From: Serendipita indica DSM 11827
Lineage: Eukaryota > Basidiomycota > Agaricomycetes > Sebacinales > Serendipitaceae
Length of the DNA: 64,000 nucleotides
Direction of reading: 5' to 3'
Assembly: GCA_910890315.1 (NCBI GenBank)
Contig: CAJVGD010000017.1
Location: 248,001-312,000, forward strand
Position 1 is the first letter of the stretch; every line of letters starts with the position of its first letter. The position numbers and the translations under genes were made by a program. Below the pieces are notes generated by a model, which had not been told where the DNA came from, made no database searches, and worked only from the letters and a program-made list of their open reading frames with translations. Of the stretch, positions 1-11,787 are shown one piece after another.

Positions 1-1845
1 GAGAGATTAGGGGAGGAGCGGTTAGATTGTGATGCTGTCATCGGATGTAGGGAGGACGAAGTCGAGGGTAGCAACGCCGATGAACTGAGATTCGAATTCG
101 ACGCTGAGGACGACGAGGATGCTACTGCAGCGGTCGGGAGGGGGGGAAGTGGGGGAAGGGCTTGGTTCCGTCTGCTCAGGAAACTGAGGGACCCCTTTCG
201 CTGTAGAGCGGCAAAGCTCCTTAGGGAGCTCGATGAAACACTCGCCCGAGATGACTTTTCGTGTGCATTCAGCTTCTTCATGTCCTGTGATAACTTCCAT
301 TCCGTGGGAAGCTCGCGGGTGGGGGAGCCGACGATGTTGGCCCCATTCGTATCTATTCGACCCCCCATGGCCGGTCTGTACTTCATCAAAACGGTCATCT
401 CCAGCCCGTTGAACATGTCCAATACTTTTTTGTTCTCTTCTTCCAGACTGACAATCTCGGCTCGAAGCTCTGCTGCAGTCCAATCTGCCCCAATCTCGTC
501 TGAACCACCACCTTCTGATGGCGCATGTCTCCGATGATAGGAAGAGGGTGGCCGACTTCGCGACGTGGTTCTAGAGACAAAGGTCGCACTATCCAACCCG
601 CTCCTATTTGTTCGCCGGGACGCTATAGAGCGAACGTCATACGAAGTCCACTTCCGGACCCGGTAGGCATCGCTCCGAGGGAAGGGCTGGTTTGTATTGA
701 ACCGGCAGAAGCCTTGTGGACCAGCGTTCGTGGTAGGCCTCTTGGATGTACCGAGCTATTGCGCGAGCCCCGCGAGTATGTAGATTCGGCATCGTTTCCA
801 CTACCACCAAAGCTTGTACGTGGCGTTGTTGATGACCGGCGTGTCGCTCGTCGAATCAGAGAGGTAATGGCGGTTTGTATCGACGAGCCTTGCGAGCGGT
901 TGGAGCGAATCGAGTGTGTCCCTTTTGAAACATTAAAGTTGGAATCTCCTTGCGGCACGGACGATTGACCGGAAGTTCGCTCGGCGTTGGCTGTCGGAAC
1001 GTAAAATGTGTCAACCTCATACGCGTGTCGATCGCACCGGGGAAACAAGGACATCCTCTAAAACTAGGACTTACAATTTGACATTGACGCCTTTCGATTG
1101 AGCGGCGAGGGAAGTGCAATTGGCGACTGTTCGGCGGGTATTTGGGCCGCCACGGACCCAAAGCGCTCGAACAGGTTTTGTCGGAGCAATCGATATTCGT
1201 CGTCGCTGTCAACGAGCGTCAACCCGAGCTCATTTCGGCAGACCCGCCTAGAGCGACTAGGTAGGCGAAATAGAGGAGACCATACCTTAGCAACCCATCC
1301 GCGTTAGCTGTCGCCAATTCGTCTAGTCGTTGCGCAAGCGTGACTCTGAGAGAATAATAAGCTCTAGCTAGCGGACTGAGAGTTTCTTACGTGACATTGT
1401 CCGTCGCCAGTCTGGCAGGGAGGGAAGAGGGACCGGGTTGAGAAGCGCTAGAGAGCTTTCTCATTGTTCCGTATCGACTCTGGGTGTCTTCGTCGTCTGA
1501 CATGACGGTCGGTGCAGTCTTTGCACTCCACGTCCCGTACGATGGCGCTGGCCGACTCTTTGTACCGTTGGCAGTCACAGTGTCTTGATTAGCAGGCTTT
1601 TGAGACTGTGATTTGCCATTCGCGGTCGATGTCGAAGGGCCCCCACTGTCTTGGTCCTTCTTGCGCGAGTACTAGTAGTCTACGCGTCAGCAATAGCTCT
1701 CAATATTCAATAGCTACATCAAACAGAGTCACAAACTCACCCATTTCGTCTTTGGCTGTACAACCGGCGTGGATCCTGTCGAGAGCGCCGCCTTCTCCGT
1801 GTCCGCACCGTGTTTCTCAATCCAACGATTGGCAAAAAAGCCCAT
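1..1845 (-). CDS. Unknown Ser-rich coiled-coil protein, C-terminus off window
   Basis: I do not recognise this protein. A likely start at 1845 opens with MGFFANRWIEKHGADTEKAA, and the first intron begins with GTGAGT near 1740. Further exons lie around 1680-1390, 1270-1076 (containing ELGLTLVDSDDEYRLLRQNL), 985-640 and 600-1. The intron 1075-986 (GTAAGT to CGACAG) joins in frame. The last visible exon carries a short coiled coil (EIVSLEEENKKVLDMFNGLE) followed by Ser- and Pro-rich low-complexity sequence running off the left edge. The middle is Ser/Arg-rich and probably disordered. No enzyme motif, signal peptide or membrane segment is visible. The junction near 640-600 is not resolved, and upstream exons before 1845 are possible. 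A scaffold or regulatory role would be a guess. Confidence 0.5.
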
Positions 1846-2137
1846 GGAAGTGAGGTGCGAAATATTGTAAATGTTGCCCGCGTCCTCCTGAGCTCACGAC
1901 GGCGAGCGTCGACGTCAAGTTTGTAATGGGTCGAAGCCAACGAGCACTCCTAGAGTGGAGGCCAACGTCGACAGACCGAATCTGACGACAGTCTCTGACA
2001 AGGAAATATGCAGACAGGGCGGGGAGCAACTAAGGAAATAACACCACGGCTGAACGCGTTTCGATTCCCAGAAGCAGGCCCCGGTTATGTTTCATGACTC
2101 TAGTCTAGCATAGAACTCAGCTGCAGGCGATCTACGT

Positions 2138-4317
2138 TTAGTATTCAGACGGTGTTTCATCTTCGTATTGCCCAATCGAGGACGGCGCATACGACTCATC
2201 TGCTATCCCGCCGCTAGTGTCGGGCACGTCAACGCCCCTGTTCAGTCACGGAAAATCCTGTCACTCACCCTTCTTCATACTACAACAAGGTCAGCACTGA
2301 AACAAAGGAACAACGAGTATGCTCACCTGTTGGTACTCTGCAATCAAGTCATTGACATTGCTGTCGGCTGCAGTTGTTCCTCTGTCAGTCCTGGCTTGTC
2401 GATCAAAGATGGGAGGATGACCTGACCTTCTTGGAACTCCATCACGTCCATGCCTTCTTGGGTATACCAATGCAGGAATGCACTTCGCTTGTACATAGCC
2501 CCATATAGATTCGAGATTCTCTTAAACATTTCCTGGATAGCGGTCTGGCTAATGATGAGCTACCACCTCGCAACATGACAAAGTCCGCCGTTACCGTGTT
2601 CATCAACGATGTTGCCGCCTGCTTCTGGCCCACCGGAGGTACTGGGCAAAGCGTAATGGACACATTGTCCGGGATCCAATCTACGAAAGAGGACGAGTTC
2701 TTGGTTTGGAGTTGTTGAACAGCCACCTCGACTTCCTGGCTCGACACTTTTCCTCGGAAGATTGTAGCTACAGTTAGGTTTCTTCCCATCTATACAAAAA
2801 GATCAGCAGGGTCGCGCCAAGAGTATAAAGGAAGGCCCTACTCGTGGGTCACACGCGACCAGGAGGTTATGTCGATCAAATAGTGACGACACCAGCTCGG
2901 GGACAGAGAAGCTCTGCAATGATCATCAGTCGACAGGTCAAAAGGGGCAGTATTTGACAGACTTGATATGACTGCGCATTCTGTGCGATTAAAGGGGAAT
3001 AACTCGGAAGAAGAAAGTGTAGTCGAGGAAAGGGAATGAGGTTCATCCCCAACTTTCGGAGATCGGCATTAAGGTGACCCGGGAAGCGTAGACTCGTGCT
3101 GACACCGCACATGACTTGGGCAATTACGTGATTAAGGTGCGAGAATTCTGGGTGGGGGATTTTGAGATTCCGAACGTTGATGCCGTGTAGCGCTTCGTTG
3201 TCCATGCAGATCGTCAGGTCACTATTCTCCGTCAGTTGATGGATCGAAAGCATTGCGTTGTAGGGCTCGACGACCGTCTCTGACACGAGGGGGCTTGGCA
3301 TGACAGAGAACGTTGCCAACATTCTATCTGGCTCTTCTTCCCGAAGTTTGGAGAGCAATAAGGTTCCGAGGCCGGAGCCGGTCCCACCACCGAGAGAATG
3401 AATGAGTTGGAAGCCTTGGAGAGCATCGCATTTCTCCGTTTGTTTGCGGATCATGTCCTGAGATATGGTCAGATATGGTGATGCGGTCACATAGCGCATA
3501 CCAATAGCCCTTCTACGAGCTCGGCTCCTTCAGTGTAATCTAAGCCTAGTCAACCCGTTGCTCAGGAGTCAACTACCCATGCGTACGTCCTTTGCCCCAG
3601 TTATTCGCTGCTCCACTGTCTGCATGTACCCATGAATCTGGAGCGAATAGCCTTCCACGTTCTCCACTTTTAACTAGCCAACCTAGTCAGCCAGTCTCGT
3701 GGCATGGTAAACTTGCTACCTTTCCGATTACACCTCCTTCTAGATCGACTTGGATACTACGAGGGACGTAGCGTGCTGGTCGACCACCTGTCGGTTCAAT
3801 CTCCTCAAAGTAGGTTGTAATCCTATCAAGCTGCTGGGGATCTTTCGAAGTATACACCTGTAACGATCAGTACATATCAAATTCCAACACACGTGTACTG
3901 ACTCCTTGGCTATCCAGTCCGTGTTCGAGCAAAAGCATAGACCAAAACGCATCGCCGATCTATTAGGAGTGTCAATATAAGGTATGGAAATAGTGCGAAG
4001 AAGGTGATGGGGCGGTTGAATGTAGGTCACTTCTAGAGCGGAGTCTACGGCTCCGCCTCTAGTTTCATCCGACTATGAAACGGCGCGGAGGATGCAGACG
4101 AAAGTACAGACCTGATTACCAGCCTACTCATATGTGTATAAGTAGAGTTAGAGAGGAGAAAACCGGCGTCAGAAAGGGGCTCTCGACCGCCTAGAACCGC
4201 CTGAAAACGCGAGGTAGGCGATAGACGAACCTGTCCGGCCTGAAAGACGCGTTAAATGGTGTATTATAGCACATAAACGACTCGGAATACCTGGATGTTA
4301 ACGATTTCGCGTGACAT
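2138..4317 (-). CDS. Divergent beta-tubulin with micro-exons
   Basis: This is a tubulin-family GTPase, beta type. The N-terminus is assembled from exons 4291-4317 (MSREIVNIQ), 4231-4239 (AGQ), 4112-4123 (AGNQ), 3903-3959 ([19 protein letters not shown]) and 3720-3857. The tubulin signature GGGTGSGLG lies near 3375-3400, followed by TFSVMPSP and [13 protein letters not shown]. Later exons give [50 protein letters not shown] and EYQQ. An acidic tail exon ends in DETPSEY before TAA at 2138-2140. The sequence departs clearly from canonical fungal beta-tubulin: AGQAGNQ replaces GQCGNQ and an [14 protein letters not shown] segment is present, so it is probably a second, fast-evolving isotype. One junction (after 3720) does not resolve to an ideal frame; a donor a few codons earlier keeps the frame at the cost of about five residues. 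Confidence 0.88.
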
Positions 4318-4436
4318 CAAGAATTGCAGATCAGGTCAGGGACAAGTTTTCATCCAACTTTGTAGCCCTGTCAAGCAAACAGACCATAGTCTCCAAGATA
4401 GAACGACTATTCGTCGCATATGAGCGCTATTGTTAG

Positions 4437-5600
4437 TTGTCACGCCAGCCACGCATTCTTGGACTTCCCCACATTGACATGGCGCTCAACGCAATTACCA
4501 TCTACAGCCATCCAGAGCCCACCAAGGAGTCGAAACTATCAGAATTGGTCTCCGAGCCCGATGAAGGCACTCAGGAGTCATCCTCGAAACCGCTTGTTCG
4601 AATTTCGAACAGGTTTGTGTCAGCAAAGGGAGAGTACGACGAGTTTGGGCGACTTACCGGAACCTCTGATGCTCTTATCGATGAAAGCACGAAAAGGAAG
4701 GGGCCAGGAGCGGGTATTGGCGATTGGTACTCGTCGCTGCAGCGCACACAGACGCCAACGAGTCATACCCCATCATCGCGGTCGCAAACCCCTAGCATGG
4801 GTCACTCGAGACCTACTAAGTCCACTCCTTCGATCAATAATGCGCCTGCAAGGACAAACTGGTTCAAACCACAAGCACCTCAACCCCAAACGATGTCAAC
4901 AGCAGACTCGCTCGCGGATATGCTCAAGCGAGATCCACCAAACTCACAAAATCCTCTCGTTCCACCAGTCTATTATGCTCTCGGACCGCAGAATCGCGGG
5001 TATGAGATGCTGACCAAAGGTGGTTGGGAAGAAGGACAACCGCTCGGTCCGACGAGTAAACGAACCCAGCCACCAGTCCCAATCTCCTCAAGTATGAAAC
5101 AGGAAAAGTGGGCGACACTCACTGGAAATATGCCCAAGCTGGTTGTACGCGACGAGCAAGATGGGTCTGCTCGGCTTGTGGACCTCGCAAAGCCAGAAAA
5201 TGACGATGATGAAGATGAAGAATCAGACACCTCGGATGAAGAGCAAGGCGATGGGTTATTCTCCATGGGCGATGTTAGTCAACCGGGGAGCAGTGTCACG
5301 GTGCAGGCAGGGAGATCGAAAGATTCAGCAATCCTTACCCCTATTCCTGTTGTTCTCAAGAATGACCGCGCAGGACTCGGTCTTAGCAAGAAGAAGCGGC
5401 TCGTCACACACTCGTCGCTCGCCTTGCAACACCATATTCAGCAAGGCAAACTAGAACGACGACACCATGCCACGGAGATGAGACAAATGGAAAGAGACTA
5501 TATGCGGGGCGTATATGGAAGAGGCAAGCGCGCCTACGCCCGCAAGGCTGCGGCCGAACAGGAAAAACGAAAACGTCTACGAGAGTTAATGAACTCGTAG
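4437..5600 (+). CDS. G-patch domain protein
   Basis: This is a single uninterrupted reading frame of 387 codons. The middle carries a G-patch-like core (NRGYEMLTKGGWEEGQPLGP), followed after an acidic DDDEDEESDTSDEE stretch by VVLKNDRAGLGLSKKKR. That two-part arrangement is seen in G-patch proteins of the GPANK1 type. The C-terminus is strongly basic (KRAYARKAAAEQEKRKRLRE), suggesting nucleic-acid binding. G-patch proteins usually activate DEAH/RHA helicases, and a DEAH spliceosomal helicase sits 2.4 kb downstream, though adjacency alone proves nothing. The start could instead be the Met at 4479 (MALNAITIYSH). It is divergent from the tubulin gene, with 119 bp between the two starts, so the two probably share a promoter region. 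Confidence 0.75.
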   Translation: MSRQPRILGLPHIDMALNAITIYSHPEPTKESKLSELVSEPDEGTQESSSKPLVRISNRFVSAKGEYDEFGRLTGTSDALIDESTKRKGPGAGIGDWYSSLQRTQTPTSHTPSSRSQTPSMGHSRPTKSTPSINNAPARTNWFKPQAPQPQTMSTADSLADMLKRDPPNSQNPLVPPVYYALGPQNRGYEMLTKGGWEEGQPLGPTSKRTQPPVPISSSMKQEKWATLTGNMPKLVVRDEQDGSARLVDLAKPENDDDEDEESDTSDEEQGDGLFSMGDVSQPGSSVTVQAGRSKDSAILTPIPVVLKNDRAGLGLSKKKRLVTHSSLALQHHIQQGKLERRHHATEMRQMERDYMRGVYGRGKRAYARKAAAEQEKRKRLRELMNS

Positions 5601-5676
5601 AAGGTTGTATTGTATAAATTAACGATTATGTTTATGTCACAATGTATACATAGAGTATATCTAATTTGATGGAAGC

Positions 5677-8133
5677 TTAAAGCTCCGAGCGGGTGAAAGG
5701 CACATCCGCTTGAGTATTCCTATCAGCTTCAAGCCTTTTGCTAAGCGAGTACCACCATTCGAGGGCCATACTGCGTTGGGCATCTCCGACGTTGCGGAGA
5801 ATCTCCTCATACACTGCCTTGATAAGCACTCTCTGGTTTTGCTTATTCTCCTCCAGTATGAGTGTCCCTATGGTATCAAGGAGTTTTTTGAAGGAAGCGT
5901 TTACGGTAGGGGCTGAGGAGATCAGCGAGACCAGCGAAAGGAGCAGACGCAAGTGCCGTTCTTCTTCGTTGGGATTTCTTTCTCGAATCGATTCAAGAAG
6001 TTCCTCAATGCAGTACCACGCGAGGGCACCATTGTCATCCTCCAACATCGAAGCTGCACCAGATACCAGTGCGGCGAATGCGAGTCTCAGCTGCTCTGTG
6101 CTTAGCATTCCGTCCTTCGAACACTACCGAATGATTAGCTTTCTGAATGCCATTGAGGTGAGACTCACGTTTATCAGGACCTCGACATAGAATGGGACGA
6201 GCTGAGGAACTAACTCTTTGGTGGTAGATGACGCCTTGCCAGAGTTGAGCAACGCAATCATCACCGAGTGTGCCGATTCAAACGCTTCCCGATCCGTTGA
6301 GGTCTGGATATATCTGAGTTTCCGTCAGGTCGGATCCCAAAAAGGAGAAGGAAATCCTTACTCTTGGCAGATAGGCAGAACCGAATCAGTAAGAGACGAC
6401 ACAGACAACTGGTCTATGAGCTGTTCTGCCGTTTGTAGAAGGAAACAGCTTAGGGCTAGGACCGCTGGATGACTTGGACCGGCAGTGCCGCACAGGGCAC
6501 GTCTTTGTTCTGAAAGCTGATTGACTAGCTGTCGCCCTTGTGGCGGTGATGCTATGACAATGTCTAATGCCGTGTAAAATGTGCGCTTGTATTCCCGAAA
6601 AGAGGATTCCCCTTGGGCTGATAGCCCACCAAATTTGATGGATATAAACGAGAGACACCCCAAGACTTTGATAACTTCAGAGGCTAGTCTCGCGTTTGAA
6701 TGCTCTTGAGTGCTGTCGAGGAATAGGAGCGAGTCGATGACGGCCTGCAGAACCATTATCGTGGCAAAAAGAATGGTTTTGAATGTGTTCCAGATTTCTG
6801 AATACGGTCAAAATGTGTCGAAAGATACTTGGTAAAGAGTATTACTTTTACCCTCGCCTTCTGAAGCAACGTCAGTGTTTGTCTTGCTCCATTCTGATAG
6901 TAGACCGGTCGCCATTGACGAAAATGCGTCGACGGTAGACTCCAGCGACTTCCATACCACCACGTTGGTCCGTAAATTAGAGTTTTCTGAAAGAGATTCG
7001 ACAATCTTAGACGCTAAATGAGCGACTCTTGGGATTCGCGTTTGAGCTTCCTGGATGTCCGCCGGTTTCTCGTTCTGAATGAGTGATCTGTGGTACTTTC
7101 CAACGATCTACATACCTTGTCCTTCAGTGGATGGCCATGACCGAGCATACGCATGAGAAGATCGATACATTGGGCGAGGAGTAGCTGGGGATGCATCAAA
7201 AAATGTCCACCGTACGTGCCTCGACTCACTGGAAGATCGAGAACTCTGAGCTTTCGCGACGGTACAAGAGGAAGTATATCAGATGCTAGTAGTAATAACG
7301 ATCCCTCGGCTAGGCAACAGATGAGCCAAGGTTGAGCGGGTTGGTGTGCAACATACCGGGCTTGTTTTCGCTAGGGGACCGAAACTCCAGTAACCAAGGG
7401 TCCGTTGGACTGACATCTATAATGCAGTCTGCATATGAAATGACAACCTCGTCTTCCACCTTCGAGCGTGCTCCACCAGCATCCAACCGGGATGTTACTT
7501 CTGTAATGCCGATGAGGAGTCCCCCTAGTGCGACAAATCGAAGTTTTGGTGATCCGTTATGGAGACCTTTGCATATGGAATGGATCCAGTTCCGAAGTTT
7601 CCATGACGGGCTGGGTGATAAAGAGTAACCGCTTGTGGAGGAGTCCAGCAAGTGGTCGACTTTGAGGTGAACAGAACGCCGAAATGCGACCACCAATGAA
7701 GATATATTGGAGTCATTCCAAGCCGGAGATGCGATGGCGGAAGCGGATAAAGTGGTAGGTAGAGGTTGAGGAAGTGTACTCAAATAGAGAGCGAGCGTTG
7801 GAGGAACTCCAGGATGGAGATTCTTGGATGTATTTTGTAGATGAAGCAAAAGACTTCGATAATTTGGGTCTACGGACGACATGGATTTGACGGGTAGTCG
7901 TCGCCAAAGTCCAAGAAGTGCTTTGGACCTGGCCACCACACACCCATCTCCTGTATGGACATCAAACGATATGTCAGCGACAACGCACACAAGGAAAGCC
8001 ATTTATGCGTCTCACCGATAACATATGCTGACCATATTCTCAGTTCTTTGGCCAGTCCAACAACATAATTGTCGACTATGTAATTGGAATCGGTGTGTCC
8101 GTCATTTATGTCGCGCCAAAGTGCAATAAGCTC
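5677..8133 (-). CDS. Pex8-like helical repeat protein
   Basis: This is a multi-exon, all-helical protein without transmembrane segments. Exons read RSKALLGLWRRLP (near 7900), WKLRNWIHSICKGLHNGSPK, MHPQLLLAQCIDLLMRMLGH (7150-7220), SLESTVDAFSSMATGLLSEW, IWNTFKTILFATIMVLQAVI (6750-6800), FESAHSVMIALLNSG, QFVPFYVEVLIN, QLRLAFAALVSGA and finally WYSLSKRLEA before the stop at 5677. The FESAHSVM, PFYVE and QLRLAF blocks recall fungal peroxin Pex8, a peroxisomal matrix-import factor; I call it by memory of these blocks only. The 5' end is uncertain. An open exon at about 8016-8133 (ALWRDINDG to WSAYVIG) splices in frame to DGCVVARSK but lies antisense to helicase exon 2. An alternative Met lies at 8002. 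Confidence 0.5.
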
Positions 8134-11100
8134 ATGTTATTCTGGTACCAGCGTCTAAATCAAAGTCCCAAGACGCCCTCTTTGGTCAGCTACGAGACTC
8201 TGGTCTTCCAGATACTCCAGAAGCACATGCGTTCACGAAACATGTCTTTGACAACGCCCCTCGTAAAAAATCTGGCAAGAAGGACACAGTAAACGCTGCG
8301 CGCAAGCAGCATGAACGAGACCTTGCCGCCATGCAGACCCAAAAGTTTGGCCTTATGCTCGACGAGGAGGTGCCTGCGTTACCAGCAGTCAAATCGAACA
8401 AAAACGGGAAGAAGGAGAGAAGTACTCGCAAAAGGGACACGGACACTCGTGATTGGGACGATGACGAAGAGGAGCAGGCCCTGCGAAGACGACGGCGTGA
8501 AGAAAGGGAGAAGGAACTACTCCAGCGAGTCGGTCACCCCTCGAATCGATCGGATGGTGCCAACGATGATCGGGCAGATGCTATGGACGAGGAAGAAGAG
8601 GATGAGGACACTCGGAAAGAAAAGGAGCGAGAGCGGGATCTCAAGGAGAGGGACGAATTCTCGGAGAGACTACGGCAACGAGAAAAGGATAAGCAGAAGA
8701 AAGTCGTCGAGGACCGCTCGTCCAAATCCGCTGGCGCGGCAGAAGCCGCAGCGAGACGGCAATTGGCCAATGATCCACAGGCTAGGGATGCTGCCATGCC
8801 TATTCTTCGTATCAGATCACGACAAGAGTACCTCACAAAACGTGAGCTCCAGCAAGTCGAGCTCTTGCGAAGAGAGATCCAGGACGAGGAGAACATGTTC
8901 CGAGGCATGAAGATCACGGAGCGAGAACGCGCCCAATTGGAGCATAAGAAGGAGGTTCTCCGTCTTGCAGAAGAACGGATGAAGATCGACGATCGATACG
9001 ATGGTTATCAACTACCTGAGGATTACTTCACCTCCCAAGGCAAAATTGACAAGAAGAAAAAAGAGGAGGTTCTATACAGGCGATATGAGGAGGCAAAGGA
9101 AAACAAGCCGGAAAACTTTGTGACGGACGTTGACCAGTGGGAGCAGCGACAAACCAATGCAAGCACTTTCAAGACAGGAGCTTTGGATAAGGAGGAGATT
9201 GTCGAAGACTTTGACTACGTCTTTGATGAAACTCAGGCGATACAGTGGGTCATGGACAATGCGCTCGCCGGAGAAGTCGATCCCAAGCAAGCAGAGATTC
9301 AAGCTCTTCTTGATGCTGCAGAGAAGCGAGGTGAGTTCTATACTATGTTCACAAGGACGATACTGATCACTCGCTGCAGCCAAGTCTATTGATGAAACTC
9401 GGAAATCTCTACCTATCTACACCTACCGTGAAGAACTTATTCAAGCGATAGGCGAGCATCAGGTCTTGATCGTTGTAGCGGAAACCGGCTCGGGGAAAAC
9501 CACTCAACTCCCGCAATATCTGTATGAAGCTGGATACTGTGACCAGGGCCTCATGGTTGGGTGCACTCAGCCTCGTCGAGTCGCCGCCATGAGCGTAGCA
9601 GCACGTGTGGCAGAGGAAGTCGGAACCCGGCTGGGAGACAAAGTTGGATACTCGATTCGTTTCGAGGATTGCACCAGCGACAAGACCGTCCTGAAATACA
9701 TGACGGATGGTATGCTCCTTCGAGAGTTTTTGACCGAACCGGATCTTGGTGCATACTCGGCATTGATCATCGACGAAGCCCACGAGCGTACCCTGAGCAC
9801 GGATGTCCTGTTTGGCCTGGTCAAGGTATGTTTAGTCCAGTTGTACTTTCATCGCTCATTGTTCGTAGGATGTAGCAAGATGGAGACCTGAGTTGAAGCT
9901 GCTGATATCGAGTGCTACTTTGGACGCTGAAAAGTTTTCAACCTACTTCGATAATGCGCCCATCTTCTATGTTCCCGGTCGTCGATATCCCGTGGACATT
10001 CTGTATACACCACAGCCAGAGGCAAATTATCTTCACGCTGCCATCACGACCGTATTCCAAATACACACTACCCAGCCAAAAGGCGACATCCTGGTTTTCT
10101 TCACCGTATGTGCAGTATCTACTATGTCGTGGCACGTAACCTCACAACATTACAGGGTCAGGAAGAGATTGAAGCTGCTGCCGAAAATCTAGAGGAGACC
10201 ATGCGTACGTTGCAAAACAAAGTCGCAGAGATGGTTGTTTGTCCCATCTACGCCAACCTCCCGAGCGAAATGCAGGCCAAAATTTTCGAGCCCACGCCTC
10301 CAGGGGCTAGAAAGGTTGTACTGGCTACAAACATTGCCGAGACATCCATCACCATTGATGGTGTTGTATTCGTGATTGACCCGGGTGTGGTTAAACAAGA
10401 CTCTTTCAATCCGAAGACGGGCATGTTTGCGCTTACGATTGTCCCGGTGAGTGCATTATATTATTTATTCGACGACATACTGACATTCATCAGTGTTCCA
10501 AAGCTTCCGCGAATCAAAGAGCAGGTCGTGCGGGTAGAGTTGGACCAGGCAAGGCTTTCCGACTCTATACAAAGTGGGCATATCAGAATGAGATGGACGC
10601 CAACACCACACCCGAGATCCAGCGTACCAACTTGAACATGACAGTGCTACTCCTGAAATCCTTGGGAATCAACGATCTCATTGGATTCGAGTTCATGGAT
10701 CCGCCGTCGACGGACACGCTGATAAAATCATTGGAGCTGCTCTATATGCTCGGCGCCTTGAATGACAAGGGAGAACTCACCAAGATGGGCCGACGCATGG
10801 CAGAATTTCCTATTGAGCCGATGATGAGCAGAGCCATTCTCGACAGCGAAGCCAGAAACTGCACAGAAGAGGTGTGTAACAGCTTCCTCTTTTCTAAACT
10901 TTCTAATTCCATACAGGTCTTGTCGATTATCGCAATGTTGGGAGAGTCGGGTTCCTTATTCTACCGACCCAAGGATAAGAAGATGCATGCAGACAAGGCC
11001 AAACAGAACTTTTATCGTTCTGGTGGTGATATGTTCATGCTACTCAACATCTGGGAACAATGGGTCGAGACTGGTTACTCTCAGTCGTAAGTGCATCACT

Positions 11101-11657
11101 GCCAGCATAGATGAAGCTGATGACTTTTAGATGGTGCTACGAAAATTACCTCCAGTTCAAGACGCTTTCGAGAGCGCGCGACGTCCGGGACCAACTTGCT
11201 GGCCTATGCGAACGCGTGGAGATTGTACCTCAGTCCAATCCAAACTCGAACGACATTACTCCTATACAGCGAGCGCTAGTCGCTGGTCTCTTCCATTATT
11301 CCGCTCAGCTGCAGAAGAGCGGCGACTCCTATCGTACCACCAAAAGTCACCAAACCGTCTACATCCATCCGTCATCGAGCTTGTTCAACAATCAACCTCC
11401 TGTTCGAACCATTGTCTACTACGAGCTCGTCATGACTTCAAAGTCGTATCTACGACAGGTCATGGAGGTCAAACCTCAATGGTTGGTGGAAGCTGGTCCT
11501 CATTTCTTCAAGTAAGTTGGGGATTCTACTATATTTCCAGCGTCTGATCATAATTTCTAGCGCAAACGATGTCGAACAAATGGCTACCCAGGAAAAGAAA
11601 ATGCCAAATCAACGTGCTCGAAATGTCGCCTCGGTGGTTGGCCCCTCGCTCAATTAA
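7955..11657 (+). CDS. PRP2: Pre-mRNA splicing DEAH helicase Prp2/DHX16
   Basis: This is a DEAH-box ATPase that activates the spliceosome before the first splicing step. Motifs in order are Walker A ETGSGKT (9482-9502), [12 protein letters not shown] (9769-9780) followed by [16 protein letters not shown] (9907-9927), [12 protein letters not shown] (near 10330) and [10 protein letters not shown] (10517-10546). The helicase-associated and OB-fold domains follow, ending at ASVVGPSLN. The N-terminus has a family-typical segment ([19 protein letters not shown]) and a long charged, basic/acidic low-complexity region (8400-9060). Introns include 9332-9379 and 9825-9869. The proposed start [13 protein letters not shown] at 7955 resembles the family N-terminus, but the first intron would be very short, so the start is tentative. 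The upstream part overlaps the opposite-strand Pex8-like gene. Confidence 0.9.
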
Positions 11658-11787
11658 CTATTCGAATAGCGATGCATCTCATTGTGTATATTAGCCATTA
11701 CCCTCGGTGTCGTCCATAGGAACTACTTTACATCGTATGAAATTAGTAGAACGGCCACAGAATTCTCAGATATAGCTCCTAAGAGGG

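Noticed and set aside
8534-8917. Minus-strand Ser-rich open frame
   Set aside because: It is the reverse of the Lys/Glu/Arg-rich low-complexity part of PRP2; antisense of such repeats is often open by composition.
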